From Ichthyophis bannanicus (Eukaryota; Chordata; Amphibia; Gymnophiona; Ichthyophiidae), in contig CM066037.1 of NCBI GenBank assembly GCA_033557465.1, forward strand, positions 517,692,686-517,756,685: DNA of 64,000 nt, in the 5' to 3' direction. The position numbers and the translations under genes are program-made. The notes under the pieces were generated by a model that worked only from the letters and a program-made list of their open reading frames with translations, did no database searches and was not told the origin of the DNA. This document shows positions 39,929 to 50,431 of the stretch, piece by piece. The first letter of the stretch is position 1, and every line of letters begins with the position of its first letter.

Positions 39929-40307
39929 GGAAGTATCTTTGGTGGCTTAAAACTCCAGTAAATACAGCCAGCCTGTAACTCTCTCAAGGCAGAAGAGAGA
40001 TATCCTATTGGCAGCTATCTGGGTGAGAAACCTTATAGCCATATTTAACTTTGGGTTCATTTTGTTGTTTTATCCTTTAAAAGCTGAGGAAAGCAAGTTT
40101 TGTTTATATTTGTTTTGTACATGAAGTGTCCAAGCAAGCATATGTTTGATGCTCCGTGAAGATAATATACCCTCAATGGGACGGGGAATAAAACCCATTT
40201 TGAATTGAAGGAAGAAGCGTTTGAGTTATATTTATAAAAGCACAACTACTACCCTCCAGGGGCCTTGCAATACTGGAAGCTACCGCTTGGCCAGAGAGGG
40301 TGTGACA
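38744..40307 (+). mobile_element. Solo LTR (about 1.56 kb) with a long internal open frame
   Basis: The segment begins TGTAACAGGG and ends GGTGTGACA (TG...CA ends). It is flanked by AAAT on both sides (38740-38743 and 40308-40311), a 4-bp target duplication, and interrupts the DIRS-C2 RT cleanly. A polyadenylation signal AATAAA is at 40187-40192. These features fit a solo LTR of an LTR retrotransposon or an endogenous retrovirus-like element. I see no gag, pol or env and no second LTR beside it. The plus strand carries an unusually long open frame. The family is unknown; an unrelated inserted element with TG...CA ends is a weaker alternative. Confidence 0.6.
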
Positions 40308-43249
40308 AAATATATGTCTTGGCCAGATGAAGAGAGCCTTCAGCGCACTGCTTGAATCATGGTACGCAAAGTTTTCATCCAGAAGTGCAGGACGTACAAG
40401 CGCTTGTTGACCCCCTTGAGAGCCAGAATAGGCCGGGAGGAACAGTCCTTTTAGGGTACCATGAATTAAATGGAATATCTGCCCCGGCCCTGCAGACATG
40501 TCTGGGGGAGGACAGGCATCACCGCCTTTAGGTGCAGCAACTTGTCCAAGGTGGTTTGCACAGTAGTGCTTTTGATCACAAACCCAAAAGGGGAGATAAT
40601 AAAGCACCCGGAATTGGCTCTTTGCATTCCAGGACATAGTCAAACTGAATGGTGTCTAACACTCAGCACTCCTTGGTAACCCCGGCCCATTCCTGAAAGA
40701 AAAGGCAAAGCCTGCCTCCAACCGGAGGAACCAGAGAATGTTCCCCTAAACCTTCACTGTGCAGTCTGGGAGGGTCCTCCTCTGGAGGGGACTGAGTCCC
40801 TGGGCCCACGCGCTCCACAAAAGGACTGAGAATGAGCCCGAAGCCCAGAAGGAGAGAGAAAGGAAAGTTTCCAGGTCAGTAATGACGAAGGTTCCAAGAC
40901 TCCTGGGAATCCATCCAGTGTGCCCTCAGTGGAGAGGTGGAGGCAGATGAGAAAGGGGCACAAACCTGCTTCATAGGGCCTCTGGACCTGTCTTTCGGAA
41001 GGCGTTAAGATTACGTCTCGCCCAATTCCTTCATCAGCTTCTCCAAATCGGCTCCAAAAGGAAGCTTCCCCTTAAAAGCCAGTTGGGTCAACCGGGCTTT
41101 GGAAGATGAGTCAGCTGCCTGGTGCCGAAGACAAATCCAACACCATGACACAGTCATCAGGGCACAATCCCTGGAGGTCATACATGGCATCAGAAAAGTA
41201 GGCTACAGCAGATTCCAAAAGAGGGGTAGAATCATCCGGTGGAAGAGACTGAAGCCACTGAAGCAGAGTTCGAAATGTCAGATATGCACATACCGCCAAC
41301 TAAAGAATAGCAGTTGCCACAGTGAACAGGTTCTTCAACATAAATCCATCTTTTGGTCCAGAGTATCCTTTGAGGCCAATTCACGCTTCAATGGTGTTCT
41401 GACTTGTAACCGCCGTAATCTGCGCATGCACCTTGGAAATAACAAACCACACAAAGCACTCCTTTGGGAGAGCATGCACCTCCTTATATCCCTTAGCCTT
41501 GTAGGCGAGGAGCTGGTGGAATCTCACTTTGACTGGAGTAGGCCCCCTGAGCACCTCCAAGAACAGGAAGACAGTATGTTTATGTATATTTCATTTGATC
41601 AACTGCTCTTTACAAGTGCATCAAGTAGTGGATTTCCGCACCTCTTGCAGGAGTGGATGCCTTTTAGGTTCCTGCTCTGTGCCTAGAGCATTTACCAAGT
41701 TCAAGGTGGATAAGACCCTGGGATCAACACCTGCAGTTCCTATCTCTCAGAATAGGCAGACAACATTGGCCTCCTTACAACCCTCTGAAGACGAGAGTAC
41801 TTCTTCGTCCACATCAAACATCCAAGCCACAGTCCAAATCTCAAACAGATCTCAGTTGATCCCCGTCTCCAGGGGAGCTCCTTTTGCCAGGGACGCTTAG
41901 CTAGCTATCGAACAGGCCTTGCACCCTCAGCTTGCCCCCTCACAAGACTGCGATCAGGGGAAACCAGAGGCTGCAGAGTCTGAATTTCCATGCCAGAACG
42001 ACCAGGCCTGCTGTAAAAGGAAAAGAATCCTGGGGAGGACAATCCAGATTCCAGACGCTCTTCTTATGGAAATGACTCCCCTACACTAGGGGGTATAGTC
42101 ATTGTTGATCCCCCAGAGGACAGGGAGAGGCCCACAGCATGGTCGCTGGAACCTCAGGCCAGCTGAATATCCTTACCTGTAGTGCAATCCGCCACCTCCT
42201 GCCCTGAGGCAGGCAAGGTTGAACCAACAGCATCCCCCAGCTGAAAGAGGGGAGTAGGATCTCCAGGGATGACTCAGAAGCAGCCATGCAAGATTGGCAG
42301 AGTCCAGAAGCTGGAAATGAGGTGCCTCACTCGTTCTAGGCCAAACAACATTTCCAGGAAGAAGACACAGAGAGATAAGGCAAGTATCACAACAGTGGGC
42401 GCTAAGGCTGCAGTTGCCTGGATGCATGCATTAACTGCACTTTTACTGCAATGCATATTACAGGCACTTGGCTAGGAACGCACATTGGAGTCGCTCAGGC
42501 GGAATGTATGCAAAGACCGCACAACCGTCAAGCACACAATATTAAAAATGCTACTAGCATATGAAAAAAATGGCAGGAAACCACCACACAGTGCCAACAG
42601 TCACCAGCAATCTACCCTGAATTGCATCTCACAATGATGAAATTGGGAGCTCCCAACAAGGACAATGATGAAGTCAAGCATTAGTAACCTCCCCCCCCCC
42701 CCCGAGAGCCCCAGGCAGAGGACCCATGCTGGGCCTAGCTCTACTCCCATGAAACTGTTTCTGTGGCTTGGCAGCACTGCGTTTTTAAGGTGGCTGGCAG
42801 GCAGATTCCTCTGAGAGCCTTCTGCAATCTTTGAGAGAGAGCAGGGGGGACAGAGGAGGAGGGAGGGGGCGATGAGGTTGGAGGAGGCTGCTGAATTCTT
42901 CCATCCTTCCAATTTTCTGGCTGCTCAACAGGCTCTTATCCAGGGTAAGAGTGTGGAGCTGAACAATTTTCCCTCCTCCTATGGCTACCAAAAAGACCGC
43001 AGTCTAGTGGAGCCTCCCACATCGTGCTCAAGTGAGAGAGTCACCCTCAAAGTGGGCTGTCACGAGCATTTTTATCAATCTTTTCTTCTTAATTCTTCAG
43101 ATTTTCTTCAGAGAGGAGTCAATCCATCACCATCTGCTGGAAACAAAGAAATAATGAAGAGCCCTCTGGTGGCTGAGGCGAACAGAGGCATAGGAGTGAT
43201 GTCATTGAAACCTGTGTTTTTCATTGGTTCTTTGTCTCCACTAATCTCT
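40308..43249 (-). pseudogene. DIRS-C2 RT N-terminus, gag relic and 5' leader
   Basis: Bases 40308-40740 hold the RT N-terminal part. Bases 41000-42430 hold a gag relic. Around 41050-41110 the sequence resembles the minus-strand coding for a KARLTQLAFKGKL block, equivalent to the RLPFKGKLLFGEDL block of DIRS-E gag. Bases 42190-43249 match DIRS-C1 22771-23760, the gag start and leader. A C-run of 14 lies at 42692-42705. No intact frame. Confidence 0.55.
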
Positions 43250-43420
43250 TTGTAGAGCAGCGGTTCTCAACCTGTGGGTCGCGACCCCCATGGGGGTCGC
43301 CACAGGATTCAGCGGGGGTCGCCTCACTCTGCTGTTAAAAAAAAAAAAAAAAAAAAGCGCACAAGTTGCTGCCGCTGCCGAGTCCACTTCTCAGCAGCGG
43401 CAAACTCACAGACTTCAATC

Positions 43421-43669
43421 TTCTGCAGCCGCGGCTCCCGGTCTCTTAGGGAACCACCGCTATGCCTGTGAAGCCGTTGCGGAGCCTTTCTGTCTCTCGA
43501 TGGGCTCCGTGCAGCATTGTCCCGCCTCCAAAAGAAGTTGTTTACCACTTCCTTTGTAGGCGGGACAATAGCATGCTGTATGGAGCCCGTCGAGAGACAG
43601 GAAAGCTCCACAATGGCTTCACAGGCACAGCCACGGTTCCCTAAGAGACAGGGCGCCACGGCTGCAGAA
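43421..43669. repeat. Long inverted repeat (hairpin) inside the hAT element
   Basis: The left arm (43421-43540) and right arm (43545-43669) are inverted copies with only scattered mismatches. They share TCTCTTAGGGAACC / GGTTCCCTAAGAGA, TGCCTGTGAAGCC / GGCTTCACAGGCA and CTGTCTCTCGA / TCGAGAGACAG, and meet at an almost loopless centre near 43541. Transcription would give a stem of more than 100 bp. An A19 run lies just before it at 43337-43355. Confidence 0.85.
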
Positions 43670-43729
43670 CAGGGCAGTAGCAGACAGACAGGGAGAGGGG
43701 AGGAGAGGGCAGGGAACCTGCAACGGGGC

Positions 43730-44372
43730 TGACATGAGGGAGGGAGGGGGCTGACATGGAGGGATGGATGGAGGGAGGGAGGGGGGCTGACATGGAGAGG
43801 GGGGTCTGACATGGAGGGAGGGGAGAGATGATGGATGGATGGAGGGGGCTGACATGGACAGAGGGGGGCTGACATGGAGGGGCTGGGGGGGCTGACATGG
43901 AGGGGGCTGACATGGAGGGAGGGAGGGCTGACATGGGGAGGGGGACTGACATGGAGGGAGGGAGGGAGGGCTGACATGGAGAGATGGAGGGAGGGAGGCA
44001 GGGGTGGCTGACATTGATGGATGGATGGAGAAAGTGAGGGAGGGAGGAAGGGCTGACATGGACAGAGGGGGGGCTGACATGGACAAAGGGAAGAGACCGG
44101 GGGACATACTGGAGAGACGGGGATAAATGCTGGACAGAGGAGAGAGACAGTGCGGGTTAGGATTATAATGGGCAGATGGGAGGGCTAGGACTGGTAATGG
44201 GTTGATTAGGGAAGGCTAGGACTGGAAATGGACTGATCAAGGGGAGGTTGGGACTGGTAATATGCTGATAGGGGGGTAGGACTGGTAATGGACTGATGGG
44301 GGGTTAGCATTGGAAATAAGCTGATCGGGGAGGTTAGGACTGGAAATGGGCTGATGGGGGGGTAGGACTGGT
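43730..44372. repeat. Minisatellites: TGACATGGAGGG-type and GGACTGGTAATGGGCTGAT-type
   Basis: From 43730 to about 44100 the plus strand is a run of variable units built on GGGCTGACATGGAGGGAGGG. From about 44150 to 44372 units are built on AGGACTGGTAATGGGCTGAT and GGGG. The second kind resumes at 46640-47110 after the L2 insertion. Proline/serine-rich frames on the opposite strand are a by-product of these repeats. Confidence 0.85.
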
Positions 44373-44373
44373 A

Positions 44374-46640
44374 ATTTATTATTGCTTTTATATACCGCGC
44401 TATTTAAAATCTGTGCGGTTTATATATAACAGATTTGTGCATAACAGTCGCCTGCTGTACATTTACAGTAAAACGGGAAGATACAACTTGGGCTTCAACT
44501 GGGGAAACTATCTACATCTATATACATTTATCTGCAATATTTACATAAGGTGATTGGGACTTACTGATTCCTGGCAGGGTGTATGGTGGGTGTGGCTGAG
44601 ATACTGGGTTTGGAGTAATGTGCGAGAAAGAGGTGGTGTTTTAGTGCTTTTCTAAACTGAGCAAGGTCTGTAATTGCTCGGATGGTAGTTGGGAGTGCGT
44701 TCCAGACGCTGGGAGAGTAGAACTTGAAGACTCGGTTCTTTGTTGCCTGGTTGCATTTTGTTATCTCATTGGGGACCTGTAGAGTATTAGAGGTGAATGC
44801 TCTCCTTGCCCCGTTTGCTGGGGTAGGGTGGAGGCGGCCTGTTAGTGCAGTAGGGGATATTTTGTTGATGGCTTTGAAGGTCATCAGGACTACTTTATAT
44901 ATGATATGGCAGTAGATTGGTAGCCAGTGTAAGTCCTTTAATATTGGGGTGATGTGGTCCTTCCTGGAGGCTCGGTGTGTGAAACGGGCGGCTGTGTTCA
45001 TTGCAAGCTGTAGTGGGTTTAATGTGTTTTTGGGTAGGCCTTGTAGGATCGCATTAGCATAATCAAAGTGAGGAGTCACCATTGCCTGAAAAACTGATCT
45101 GAAATCATCTGGTTGCAGCAGGGGTCAGAGATGTCGTAGTGTCCGTAGTTTGTGGTAGACTTGTTTGGTGGTGTTGCCGATATGTGCTTTGAAATCGAGT
45201 TGTTGGTCTAATGTCACGCCTAAGTAGCGGATGCTGGGTTTAGTTGGGAGTTCTGTGTCCCTTGTCTTCATAGATGGCGGTGGTGAGAAAGCTTGGTTTC
45301 TGGTTATGAACAGAACGTCCGTCTTGTTGAAATTTATTTTGAGGCTCTGTGAGTGTAGCCAGTCTGTTACAGCATCGAAGCATTTTACTAGTTGGGATAA
45401 GTCTGGCTGATCAGTCATGAATGGGGTGAAGAGTAGTACATCGTCTGCGTAGACCAGGCATGATATGTTGAAAGAATGGATTAATTCACATATAGGTTGC
45501 ATGTATATGTTGAATAAGAGGGCGGAGAGTGAGGAGCCTTGAGGTACCCCGTGTACTTGTCGGAACGGGTCGGAAGTTGTGGCTCCTATCCGTACCTGTT
45601 GCCATCTGTCCGTTAGGTAGGATTTGCACCAAGTCAACGCTGAGCCATTAATTCGCTTGTCATGAAGCCGTATCATGCTCGTGGTTTACAGGGTCGAATG
45701 TGGCAGCAATGTCTAGAAAAATTAAGGCATATCCGTGCTTGATGTTGTCAATCCCTGTGATCAGCGTGTTGATAAGTGTGGCAAGGAGCGTTTCCACACC
45801 ATGTGCTTCCCTAAAACCATGTTGGCATGGGTCAAGAGGAGTTGCAGCATCAATGTGGTCTTGTATCTGACGCTGAGCAACCTTCTCAATTATCTTCGCT
45901 AGCAGCGGAATGTTTGATACTGGTCTATAGGATTCAACCATCTGGGGATTTAGTTTGGTGTTCTTCAGGAGGGGTTGAACGGACGTCTGTTTGAGGCATA
46001 GCGGGAATTGTCCTGTAGAGAAGGATAGGTCGATGATCTTGGTTATTATAGGGCTGATTTCCTTACGTAGTGCTCTTATCCAGAATGCTGGACAAGAGTC
46101 GTTGGGTGCATTGATGCAGGTGATGATGTCCTCAATATCTGAGTTTGATGGTGTCATGAGCGAGGTAAGTGGCTTAGGTGGGTTGCTTGTGGGACTGGAT
46201 AGGATGGCTTTGCTGACGTTTTTAGTTTTGGCCAGCAGGTAGTTAGCATAATCTTAGGGGTGTATCCTGGTTGGTTGTGAGGATGATGGTTCCTTTGTTA
46301 GGGTCCTTACTATATTGAACAGCTCATGGGGTTTGTTCAGGGATCTGTTTAGGAGCTCGGAGTGATGCTCTTTAATTTTCGTTGATATTAAGTCCCGGTG
46401 TGTCCGCAAGTGGGAATTGTAGGCTGTCTGGTCTGTTGGGGTCCATGTGCGTCTCCACTTTCTTTCAAGTTTTCTAAGCATTTGTAGAGATGTCCGCAGC
46501 TCGGTGGTGTACCATAGTGCGGGTTTTCTTCTCGTTAGTTGCATGCCTGGGGTCTGTGGCCTGGCTTTGTTGGGTATGCGAGCGAAGGAACTCAGGCTGT
46601 TGTTCCATGATGCCATCGTTTCTTCGAGGTTCAGTGATGT
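44374..46640 (-). mobile_element. L2-type LINE, 5'-truncated, inside the hAT minisatellite
   Basis: Minus orientation. The 3' tail at 44374-44410 (inverted: GCGCGGTATATAAAAGCAAT) matches L2-type tails elsewhere in the window. The RT region and C-terminus are present but the endonuclease is missing. The element splits the AGGACTGGTAAT minisatellite, which continues on both sides. Three or four frameshifts are visible, so it is older than the L2 at 5270-9035. Confidence 0.82.
44561..46640 (-). pseudogene. L2-type reverse transcriptase pseudogene
   Basis: Four minus frames in order cover one protein. 46640-46254: RRKPALWYTTELRTSLQML, LRKLERKWRRT and SLNKPHELFNIVRTL. 46157-45660: NDSCPAFWIRALRKEI, VESYRPVSNIPLLAKIIEK, QHGFREAHGVETLLATLI and IFLDIAATFDPVNH (catalytic Asp). 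45676-45125: QVHGVPQGSSLSALLFNIYM and SCLVYADDVLLFT (YADD). 45082-44561: TPHFDYANAILQGLPKNTLN, DHITPILKDLHWLPIYCHI and YSPSVWNALPTTIR, then a stop. Frames are joined by small indels near 46200, 45670 and 45100. Confidence 0.82.
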
Positions 46641-47567
46641 CGGCTGATTAGGGGAGCCTAGCACTGGTAATGGGGTTGAGGAGGGACTAGTACTGGAAAT
46701 GAGCTGATGAGGGGAGGCTAGGACTGGTAATGGGAGGGATAGGACTGGTAATGGGCTGATTAGGGGAGGCTAGCATTGGTAATGGGGTTGAGGGGGGGGA
46801 CTAGCACTGGAAGCGAGCTGATTGGGGGGCTTCGACTGGGAATGGGCTGATTGTGTGGAGGGGAGGATAGAGCTGCTGGCCCGGGAAGAAAACTGGGGGC
46901 TAAGGCTACAAATGGGCTGATATGAGGGGATGGGAGAATGGAACTGGAAGGGAGTGGATCTGAGAGGGGCTGCCATGGTATTTGTACTAGAAGGGACTGG
47001 TCAGTGTGGAAGGAGGGGGCTGGAAGGGAATAGACACTAGTGGCAGTCATGGGAATGCAAGTTGACATTGGAAGGTACTGAGAGTGGGGACTGGAAAGGG
47101 GTTGATACTGGGAGAGTTACTGGGACTGGAAATAGGCTGATGGAAAAAAGTGAAGAAAATGAAAGAGATAAGAAATGGCAGATGGACCATAGACCACAGA
47201 AAGAGAGATAAGAGAAGACAGGAAAGCAGAAGCTTCAGATCGGGACCAGCATGATCAGAGAATAAATTGGTCAGACAACAAAGGTAGAAAAAATAATTTT
47301 ATTTCATATTAGTGATTTGACTACAAAATCATCATAATTTTGAAATCAAATATTGTTACTTGATATTGTGGTTTAAATAAGTAAATTTTATAAATAAAAA
47401 CATATTGCAAAGGCCTATAATATATTAATAATTATTCAACAAATGATTACAGTGACAATGCGTTAACGATAAAGGAAGAGAGACGCATTTGATTTTATCA
47501 TTGGGGGTCACCACAAGTTGACCAATGGTAAAAGGGGTCACGGTACAAAAAAGGTTGAGAACCACTG
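46641..47567. repeat. Right half of the hAT element: minisatellite then AT-rich end
   Basis: 46641-47110 continues the AGGACTGGTAATGGGCTGAT minisatellite with more divergent units. 47280-47470 is very AT-rich. The last 60 bases form the right terminal inverted repeat. No transposase blocks are visible. Confidence 0.7.
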
Positions 47568-47618
47568 TTGTAGAGGAACACAACTCATTTGTCTGGACTG
47601 GTCTAGCAGAATGATATG

Positions 47619-47839
47619 GAAAGAACAAATACTTAAGATTCTGGAGAAAATCAGTGTGCCTACAAAAATCTTCACAGTCATGGCAAAAAAAACAAAATTC
47701 AATTTAATAAACTGCACACCCTACCCCCCAAAAAATAACTTGTCACCTTCTCTTTAAAATCAGAATGCATATTACTCCAGAATTTTCTGGCAATAGAGTA
47801 GCAGCACATTTAAGCTACATATACATAGTCGCTATGCTG
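47619..47839. other. Intron spacer
   Basis: Short sequence between the right end of DIRS-C2 and an RTE-like LINE. I see nothing recognisable. Confidence 0.4.
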
Positions 47840-48560
47840 ATACTACAATACTGGTGAAAGTGAAGACGATCTGAAACATTTGCTTCTCAAGATCAAGGAA
47901 CACAGTCTTAAATTGGGCCTGCACCTTAACATAAAGAAAACAAAGATTATGACAACTGGCAAAATTAATAAGTTCATCGTTGATGGAGAAGAAATTGAAA
48001 TAGTGGACAACTTTAACCTGCTTTGATCAACAATAAAGAAATGACAAGCAATCAAGAAATCAGATGACAAATTGCTCTTGGCAGAATGGCTATGAAGGAC
48101 CTAGACAAGATTCTCAAGATTTGACTTGTCCAAGCCATTTTCAATAACATCTTATGGATGCGAAAGTTGGACAGTAAAAATAGAAAGAAAATTGATGCCT
48201 TTGAATTATGTTGCTGGCAATACTGTATATACCATGGACTGCCCAAAGAACAAACCAACCAGTACTAGAGGAGATCAAACCAAAGCTTTCTTTAGGACTC
48301 AGATGATAAGACTTTGACTTTCATAGTTTGGACACATCATGCGAAGAGAGAGACATCATGCTTGGCAAGGCTGAAGGTCAGCACAAAAGAGGAAGGCCAG
48401 CAATGAGATGGATCAATATAATGACAGCAGCTATGGATACCATTCTAGCAACAATGAGCCGCCTGACTGAAGACTGAATACAGTTTTGGACAGCTATCCA
48501 TAGAGTCGCCATGAGTCAACACCGACTCAGCGGCAATTAATAACAACAACAACAACAACC
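47840..48560 (+). mobile_element. RTE/BovB-like LINE 3' fragment
   Basis: With several stops, the plus strand gives LLKIKEHSLKLGLHLNIKKT (RT thumb), then a relic of the REIKRRLALGRMAM block (REIR.QIALGRMAMKDLD), SYGCESWTVK, and later SYFGHIMRRE with RGRPAMRW-type residues in shifted frames. These are C-terminal hallmarks of RTE/BovB RTs. The 3' end reads GAGTCGCCATGAGTCAACAC, then CGACTCAGCGGCAATTAATA and (ACA)n, typical of a BovB-type tail. The element is 5'-truncated and long dead. Confidence 0.78.
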
Positions 48561-50036
48561 ATAGTCGTTATATTTGGTTACAAGATGATTCAAGATGGGA
48601 TGGGGGAAGTGGGGTAAGAAAGGTAACAGAATATTACAGGTCAGCATCTGTTCAAGGCCAGATGATAAATACATGTACCCAGAGGTTAAAGGTTCTTTGA
48701 AAGTATGACTAAGATGATAAAATTGTTAAAATGTAAGAGATATTCTGGATCAGGTAATTTTGGTTGGTTATGTGCAATGCCTTGTGATGTTAACACATTC
48801 CAATTTGAATGTTTGAATATGTTTATCTGATATGTGAATACAATTAAAGGTTAAAAAAGGCTATGTAAACAGCCACACCATTGCAGGATGGATCAGGATG
48901 TTGAGGCATAATTGGGTTTTTTGGCCTGGACTTTGTTTTTATTACAAAATGAGATAAATAATTATTTTATTCTTCCTTCAGGCTGCTAACATACCGTTAT
49001 GGGAGTGCTGGCCACGATCTGTTGTATACAGTCTAAAACTGAGCAAGGCAAGTCTTTTCTCTTATTGTCATAGCTTGTCCAGAGGAGTACGATATTTAAG
49101 CAGTAACATGTGAAAGAAGAGAAGCAGAACAAGAGAAATCCATAGGACCGTGATGCTACATCTTTTGATTCCTACATATCTTCATGTACTGACAAAAGCC
49201 AAGAAACTGACTATAAAACAAGTGCCTGAAGCCAGTTGTTAGAGCAGTTTCATGACATTAAGTGATTTTATGCTATAACCTGAAGCAAAATCTAAGTGAG
49301 ACAAGGACCATACCGTCAACTCTCCTAACTAGGTACATTATATTTCTAAGTATGCAGGCTTATTCAGGAATTTTGTCAGTTTTCCCATTTTATGATAAAC
49401 GGACGGCACAAAAATGATAGTGCAGTGTAATTATAGCATCCACATGCATTAGAGAGCATTCAGTTGGCAGCCTGTCTAATAGCACACCTAGGCAAGACTA
49501 ATTCCATTACAACACACATGTTATCATGTCTGCTTAAACATCTCTTGATATCTTTTGTGTTACTAATACTTTAGCAGCAAACCACTGGAACTAAAATATA
49601 CTGCTACCTAATAGTAGTAACAGCAGCAAATCAATTTATTATATGACCTTCAGAAGGTCAATTCAATGCCCACAGACACATCCATGTTTGTGAAATCGTG
49701 CCTGCACATGGACATCCCTGCTTTTTTTTCCCAAATGTTCTGGTTTAGACATTCCAGACTGCACTTGGACATTCCTTTTAAAATTCCCCTCTTTAAGTAC
49801 ACTGGATGTACACACATGATGGATTTGGGGTAAATGATGGAATACATTTGAAGGCACCAATGGACTCTGAAAAGTGCTTCAAACTAATAGGTAGTCTTCT
49901 TTAGTTTATCAGACTTGGTCTTGTGTTGATATCCCTTTAAAAAATCTATTTTGCAAAATTGTATTAAAGTATCTTTTTGGTACAGATTAATGAACTGGAT
50001 TGGGGGATGTCCACTGCTTATCCTTTGAATAAGCAG
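48561..50036. other. Intron sequence, nothing recognised
   Basis: AT-rich, no coding frame or repeat that I can name on either strand. Confidence 0.5.
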
Positions 50037-50165
50037 CATGAAATCTATCTTCTGGGATCCTGCCAGGTACTTGTACCCTGAATTCGCTTCTGTTGGAAAC
50101 ATGATAGTGGGCTTGATGGACCTTTGGTCTGACCCAGTATGGCAAAATCTTAAGTTCTTATGTTC
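50037..50165 (+). mobile_element. CR1 3' tail
   Basis: Plus strand: TTCTGTTGGAAACATGATAG, GGGCTTGATGGACCTTTGGT, CTGACCCAGTATGGCAAAAT, then CTTATGTTC. This is the terminal 130 bases of a CR1 3' UTR, matching 21960-22072. Severely 5'-truncated. Confidence 0.85.
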
Positions 50166-50167
50166 AA

Positions 50168-50395
50168 TTTTTTTTTGTGCTGTTAAGTCAGTGCTGACTT
50201 TTGGCGACCCAGCTGCCTCTGGGTTTTCTTGGCAATATATCACCGGAAGTAGATTGCCAGGCCTTTTCTTCCGAGACAATGGAGGGTAAAGTGACTTGCC
50301 CAAGGTCACAAGGAGTGCCAGTGGGAACTGAACCCTTGATCTTCTGGGTACTAGGCAGTTGCTCTAACCACTAGGCTATACCTCCATTCTTTATG
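50168..50395 (-). mobile_element. tRNA-derived SINE with an RTE-like 3' tail
   Basis: Read on the minus strand from 50395: GGAGGTATAGCCTAGTGGTT contains an RNA polymerase III A box (TAGCCTAGTGG) and GGGTTCAGTTCCCAC contains a B box (GGTTCAGTTCC), about 30 bases apart. This is a tRNA-like head. The body includes CCTTGTGACCTTGGGCAAGT. The 3' end reads GGGTCGCCAAAAGTCAGCAC, then TGACTTAACAGCAC and poly-A. That end aligns with the RTE/BovB-like LINE end at 48503-48540. It probably relied on such a LINE for reverse transcription. It lies in the intron 36 bases from the ZDHHC17 exon's donor side. Confidence 0.8.
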
Positions 50396-50431
50396 TTCAA
50401 ATAAAATCCCTAAAAGATCACACCACCTCAC

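Larger units (their letters stand above)
43258..47567. mobile_element. hAT-family DNA transposon, non-autonomous, with 8-bp target duplication
   Basis: The ends are CAGCGGTTCTCAACCTGTGG (43258) and, inverted, CAGTGGTTCTCAACCTTTTT (47567): the CAGNGGTTCTCAAC terminal repeat of hAT elements. Perfect 8-bp target duplications TTGTAGAG flank it (43250-43257 and 47568-47575). No transposase frame is visible. Contents are a 250-bp inverted repeat (43421-43669), two kinds of minisatellite, an L2-type LINE and an AT-rich right part. It inserted within the right terminal repeat of DIRS-C2, whose last 43 bases lie beyond it. Confidence 0.92.
34733..47618 (-). mobile_element. DIRS-C2, old DIRS element carrying three secondary insertions
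   Basis: Second copy of the C family, minus orientation. The left end is at 34733 (AAAGGTGACATTTTACTGAC) and the right end at 47618 (TCTAGCAGAATGATATG); these match DIRS-C1. Secondary insertions are a CR1 (about 34908-36093), a solo LTR (38744-40307) and a hAT element (43258-47567) that itself holds an L2-type LINE. Between them are decayed YR (36300-37360), RNase H (37667-38290), RT (38290-38743, continuing after 40308) and gag (about 41000-42430). No long correct frame survives, so this is the most decayed DIRS here apart from DIRS-A. Confidence 0.82.

Noticed and set aside
43324..44107. Long Ser/Pro/His/Val-rich minus-strand frames (up to 217 codons)
   Set aside because: They are translations of the TGACATGGAGGG minisatellite and the hairpin in the hAT element; the repeated HVSPPS pattern is a by-product of the tandem repeat.
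49650..50309. Minus-strand frames at 49650-49860 and 49884-50309
   Set aside because: The second overlaps a CR1 tail and the SINE in antisense; neither has recognisable motifs or splice signals.
50330..50395. Possible tRNA gene on the minus strand
   Set aside because: A and B boxes are present, but there is no full cloverleaf, and the sequence continues into a SINE body with an RTE-like tail and poly-A.
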